Assembly (NCBI GenBank): GCA_002331565.1 | Contig: DCZC01000192.1 | Location: 1-7,721, forward strand | Origin: Gemmatimonas sp. UBA2094 | GTDB lineage: Bacteria > Gemmatimonadota > Gemmatimonadetes > Gemmatimonadales > Gemmatimonadaceae | DNA: 7,721 bases | Direction of reading: 5' to 3' | Shown here: one piece after another, positions 4,874-7,721 of the stretch | How the letters are laid out: every line of letters begins with the position of its first letter | Numbering within the stretch: the stretch's first letter is position 1 | Translations under genes and position numbers: made by a program | The notes under the pieces: model-generated | Database searches by the model: none | The model's input: the letters and a program-made list of their open reading frames with translations, nothing else | Told to the model about the DNA's origin: nothing

Positions 4874-7721
4874 TCAGGGCAGCTTCACACCCGCCGACTT
4901 GAGCGAAGTCTCCAGCGCCGGCAGGCCGTCGCTCTTCACTTTTGCCAGCGCCGCCTGCTGCGCCGCGAGTTCCTTGCGGAGTTTTGCCAGCAGCGCGCGC
5001 TGCGTGACACTCACCGGGAAGCTCGCGTTCACCGCGCTATTCAGTGAACCGCTGCGCGCCGAGAAGGTCATATCGGGCGCGCCACTCGAACCTCGGTTCT
5101 CGTCTTCCATGTCGTCGGCGGGCGGACCGCCGGCCTGACGCGCCGCCAACTGTGCCGTACGGCCGCCCAAGCCTACGCCGATCTCCTTGGAGAAGGCATT
5201 GAGCACCTTCTCCACGTCGGCCATCTGCGTGCGCAGCGACGGCGTGAGCTTCGTGCTGTCGGTGGTCGCGGCCTTCTTCACGTCAGCAAACCGCTTCACC
5301 GTGCTGTCGGCGGTATTCTGCGCGTCGGTTACGCTGCGCTGGAATCTCACCACGTCCAGGCGGAACGCGTCCAACTGCCGCAATTGCGCGACGCTCATCG
5401 TCTGCTCGGGATCGGCGAGCAGTCTGAACGTGCACGTCAACACCGTGGGCGCTCCGGTTGTCGGCGTGATGACGAGCCGTGCCGTGTACGAGCCGGGGAC
5501 GGCCGTGTACTGACGCGCGGCGCCACCGCCGAAGCCACCGAATCCGCCGCCGCCACCGGGACCACGCGCCGGCGCAGCCGGCGTGGACGTTACCGCACCC
5601 GTGAGCGGAGCCCCCACACGCATGTCCCACACCGGGCGATACAGACCGGGCTTGGTATTGGCGGGCAGTTCGCGCACCACGCGCCCCGACGCATCGACAA
5701 TCTCGAGCTTCGCCTTGGCGCCGTCGGGCACCCCGTTCACCAGATACGCGAGGCGCACCCCGTGCTCGGGGTTCTGCCCCTCGAAGCCGGTGCTTCCCAT
5801 ACCCGAATTGCGGCTGCCGTCCAGCTGGAATGCGATCTCGTTGCGCGCCGGGAAGAGGTACGCGTCGCCGGCTTTTCTCGCCTCGGCGAGATGCTCCAGC
5901 GCCGACAGATCGTCGAGGATGTACACCCCGCGACCATGCGTCCCCACCACGAGGTCGTTCCACCGCTCCTGAATGGCGAGGTCCCACACCGGCACACCCT
6001 TGGGCATGCCGCTGCGCAACGGCATCCACTTGGCGCCGCCATCCACCGTGGCGTACACGCCGAACTCGGTGCCCACGAACAGCAGCCCCGGCTGACGGTG
6101 GTGCTCGCGAATCACCTGTACCGGTCCCAGCGCCGGCAGGTTGCCGGTGATGCTGGCCCAGGTGCGCCCGTAGTCGGTGCTCTTGAACACGTACGGCTTC
6201 ATGTCGTTGCTGCGGTGGCCGTCGAAGGTGGCGTACACCGTGCCCTCGGCGTGCTTCGACAGCTGCACACCACTCACGTACGTGGTGTCCGGCATGCCCG
6301 CGAAACTCGTCACGCGCGTCCACGAACGCCCGTCATTCTGCGTCACCGCAATCACGCCGTCATCGGTACCCACCACGAGCACACCGGCGCGCCGCGGCGA
6401 TTCGCTCACCGCGCTGATGTTGCCGAACGCTGCGGTGCCTTCGTGCAGGCCGAGCGCATCGCGCGGCGGTACGCTGCCGCGCATCGGCAGCTGATTGCGA
6501 TTGAGGTTGCGGGTGAGGTCGGGGCTGATGGTCTTCCAGCTGTCGCCGCGATCGCTGCTCTTGAAGAGATGGTTCGCGGCAAAGTACACCGTTCCCCCCA
6601 CATGCCGTGACGGCACGATGGGCGCGCTCCAGTTGTAGCGGTGCCGCTCGCCCTCGGGCTGTGGGGGCTTGATCCCCTTCGTCTGCCCAGTCTTCGCGTG
6701 ATAGCGCACGATGCCGCCATTCTGTGACTCGGCGTACACGATGGTGGGGTCGAACGCGTCGGCCACGTTGAAGAAGCCGTCGCCACCCGCCATGCGCTTC
6801 CAGTCGGCGTTGGTGGGGCCGAAGGTGCTGCGCGTGCGATTGGGACCGCCCCACGTCTGATTGTCCTGCAGCCCACCGTACACGTGGTAAAACGGCCATT
6901 GATCGTCCACGCTGATGGCGTAGAACTGCGCGCCGACGATGTTCTCCACGTTGTACCAGGTCTTGCCGCGATCGTACGTGATGTCCACGCCGCCGTCGTT
7001 GCCCATCACGTGATGGTCGGGATCCTCGGGGTTGATCCACAGCGCGTGGTGGTCGCTATGCACGCCGCCGCCGCCCGCGTACGGGCGCCACGTCTTGCCG
7101 CCGTCGTACGATTCGGTGCTGCCCACGTTGAGCCGCACCACATGCTCGGCGTCACTCGGGTCGCAGCGGACCTGCGAGTAGTACCACGCGGTGCCGTTGC
7201 TGCGGTCGAGCTGCCGCCAGGTGGCCCCGGCATCGTCGCTGCGATAAATGCCGTTCGCCGTGTTCTTGGCGTGGACGGTGGCGTACACCGTGTTGGGGCG
7301 TGACCGGCACACGGCGAGACCGATGCGACCGAGATCGCCTTCGGGGAGCCCCTTGGTGAGGCGCGTCCACGACTTCCCGGCATCGGTGGTCTTCCAAATG
7401 CCGCTCTCGGGACCGCTGGGCAGGAAGCCGTAGGCGCGACGCTCGCGCTGGTACGACGCCGCGTAGAGCACGTCGGGATTGGCGGGGTCCATCACGAGGT
7501 CGATGAAGCCCGTGTGCTCCGACAGGCTCTTCGTGTTCGTCCACGTGGCGCCGCCGTCGGTGGTCTTGAACACGCCGCGTTCTCCACCCGGCGCCCAGAG
7601 CGGCCCCATCGTGGCTACGTACACCACGTCCGGGTCACGCGGATCGATGACGATGCGTCCGGTGTGCTGCGACTTGGGGAGCATCGGCTTCGACCACGTC
7701 TTGCCGCCGTCGGTGCTCTTG
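4874..7721 (-). CDS. Large Asp-box (BNR/sortilin VPS10-like) beta-propeller protein (5' end outside window)
   Basis: The minus strand is open from the window edge at 7721 to TGA 4876-4874, giving 948 residues; the true start lies beyond the window. Counting from the internal Met at 7684, Asp-boxes occur near 41 (TTDGGATW), 99, 149, 192, 236, 376, 449, 502 and 546, with one more (STDGGKTW) just before the Met. This implies about two multi-bladed propellers. Family-typical stretches include HSDHHALWINPEDPDH (209-224), GGLQDNQTW (270-278) and GTHGRGVYILDD (581-592). Residues 659-740 look like a FlgD-type Ig domain (LEIVDASGRVVREL, then GSYTARLVI), interrupted by a Pro/Gly-rich insert at about 698-724. 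A charged, probably helical C-terminal region follows. Such proteins are often annotated as glycosyl hydrolases, but no sialidase F-R-I-P motif or evident catalytic set is visible here. A binding or scaffolding role outside the cytoplasm is the safer inference. Export cannot be confirmed without the N-terminus. Confidence 0.9.
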   Translation of the reverse strand, partial: KSTDGGKTWSKPMLPKSQHTGRIVIDPRDPDVVYVATMGPLWAPGGERGVFKTTDGGATWTNTKSLSEHTGFIDLVMDPANPDVLYAASYQRERRAYGFLPSGPESGIWKTTDAGKSWTRLTKGLPEGDLGRIGLAVCRSRPNTVYATVHAKNTANGIYRSDDAGATWRQLDRSNGTAWYYSQVRCDPSDAEHVVRLNVGSTESYDGGKTWRPYAGGGGVHSDHHALWINPEDPDHHVMGNDGGVDITYDRGKTWYNVENIVGAQFYAISVDDQWPFYHVYGGLQDNQTWGGPNRTRSTFGPTNADWKRMAGGDGFFNVADAFDPTIVYAESQNGGIVRYHAKTGQTKGIKPPQPEGERHRYNWSAPIVPSRHVGGTVYFAANHLFKSSDRGDSWKTISPDLTRNLNRNQLPMRGSVPPRDALGLHEGTAAFGNISAVSESPRRAGVLVVGTDDGVIAVTQNDGRSWTRVTSFAGMPDTTYVSGVQLSKHAEGTVYATFDGHRSNDMKPYVFKSTDYGRTWASITGNLPALGPVQVIREHHRQPGLLFVGTEFGVYATVDGGAKWMPLRSGMPKGVPVWDLAIQERWNDLVVGTHGRGVYILDDLSALEHLAEARKAGDAYLFPARNEIAFQLDGSRNSGMGSTGFEGQNPEHGVRLAYLVNGVPDGAKAKLEIVDASGRVVRELPANTKPGLYRPVWDMRVGAPLTGAVTSTPAAPARGPGGGGGFGGFGGGAARQYTAVPGSYTARLVITPTTGAPTVLTCTFRLLADPEQTMSVAQLRQLDAFRLDVVRFQRSVTDAQNTADSTVKRFADVKKAATTDSTKLTPSLRTQMADVEKVLNAFSKEIGVGLGGRTAQLAARQAGGPPADDMEDENRGSSGAPDMTFSARSGSLNSAVNASFPVSVTQRALLAKLRKELAAQQAALAKVKSDGLPALETSLKSAGVKLP

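Noticed and set aside
3938..5047. A 369-residue open frame on the plus strand running through the convergent spacer
   Set aside because: It overlaps the phosphohydrolase gene in another frame and runs through the hairpin into the antisense of the Asp-box gene; no coding signal is seen.
5384..6610. A 408-residue open frame on the plus strand
   Set aside because: It is antisense to the Asp-box gene, with Arg/His-rich composition typical of a shadow frame.
4874..7721. Calling the Asp-box protein a sialidase or glycosyl hydrolase
   Set aside because: Asp-boxes occur in many non-enzymatic propellers. No F-R-I-P motif or catalytic Arg/Asp/Tyr set could be identified in the visible part.
1..7721. 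A defence system, CRISPR array, mobile element or biosynthetic cluster
   Set aside because: No repeat-spacer pattern, transposase, integrase, nuclease, toxin-antitoxin pair or synthase-type gene was found; the four genes are exported hydrolases and a propeller protein.

Overview
This window is very GC-rich. Its protein-coding genes have strong third-position G/C bias, which leaves long open frames on the opposite strand. It reads as chromosomal DNA of an environmental bacterium, most likely Gemmatimonadota or a similar phylum rich in secreted peptidases and Asp-box proteins. That assignment rests on protein style (Ala-rich signal peptides ending in A-x-A-Q, an M14 peptidase fused to a GATase-like domain, a very large Asp-box propeller protein) and not on a marker gene. 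No rRNA, tRNA, CRISPR array, transposase or phage gene was seen.

Layout: (1) 1-2627, minus strand: an exported M14 zinc carboxypeptidase with a C-terminal glutamine-amidotransferase-like domain; its C-terminus runs off the left edge. (2) 2628-2901: a 274-base divergent intergenic region dominated by an imperfect hairpin of about 100 bases, whose left arm is a GGGAGGC tandem repeat with five G-triplets. (3) 2902-3672, plus strand: an exported DUF1028 (Ntn-hydrolase-like) protein. (4) 3672-4772, plus strand: an exported alkaline-phosphatase-superfamily hydrolase, overlapping gene 3 by one base (TGATG). (5) 4773-4873: a 101-base convergent spacer holding a perfect 21-bp stem with an 8-base loop. 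(6) 4874-7721, minus strand: the C-terminal 948 residues of a large Asp-box (BNR/sortilin-like) beta-propeller protein whose N-terminus lies beyond the right edge.

Function: the three proteins whose N-termini are visible carry signal peptides, and the Asp-box protein belongs to a family normally exported, so the region looks like a group of extracytoplasmic hydrolases and a binding protein. Only the DUF1028 and phosphohydrolase genes are arranged as a co-translated pair; the other two genes face away from them and need not be co-regulated. The coding content consists of recognisable families. The least explained parts are the two intergenic hairpins and the processing of the exported DUF1028 protein.
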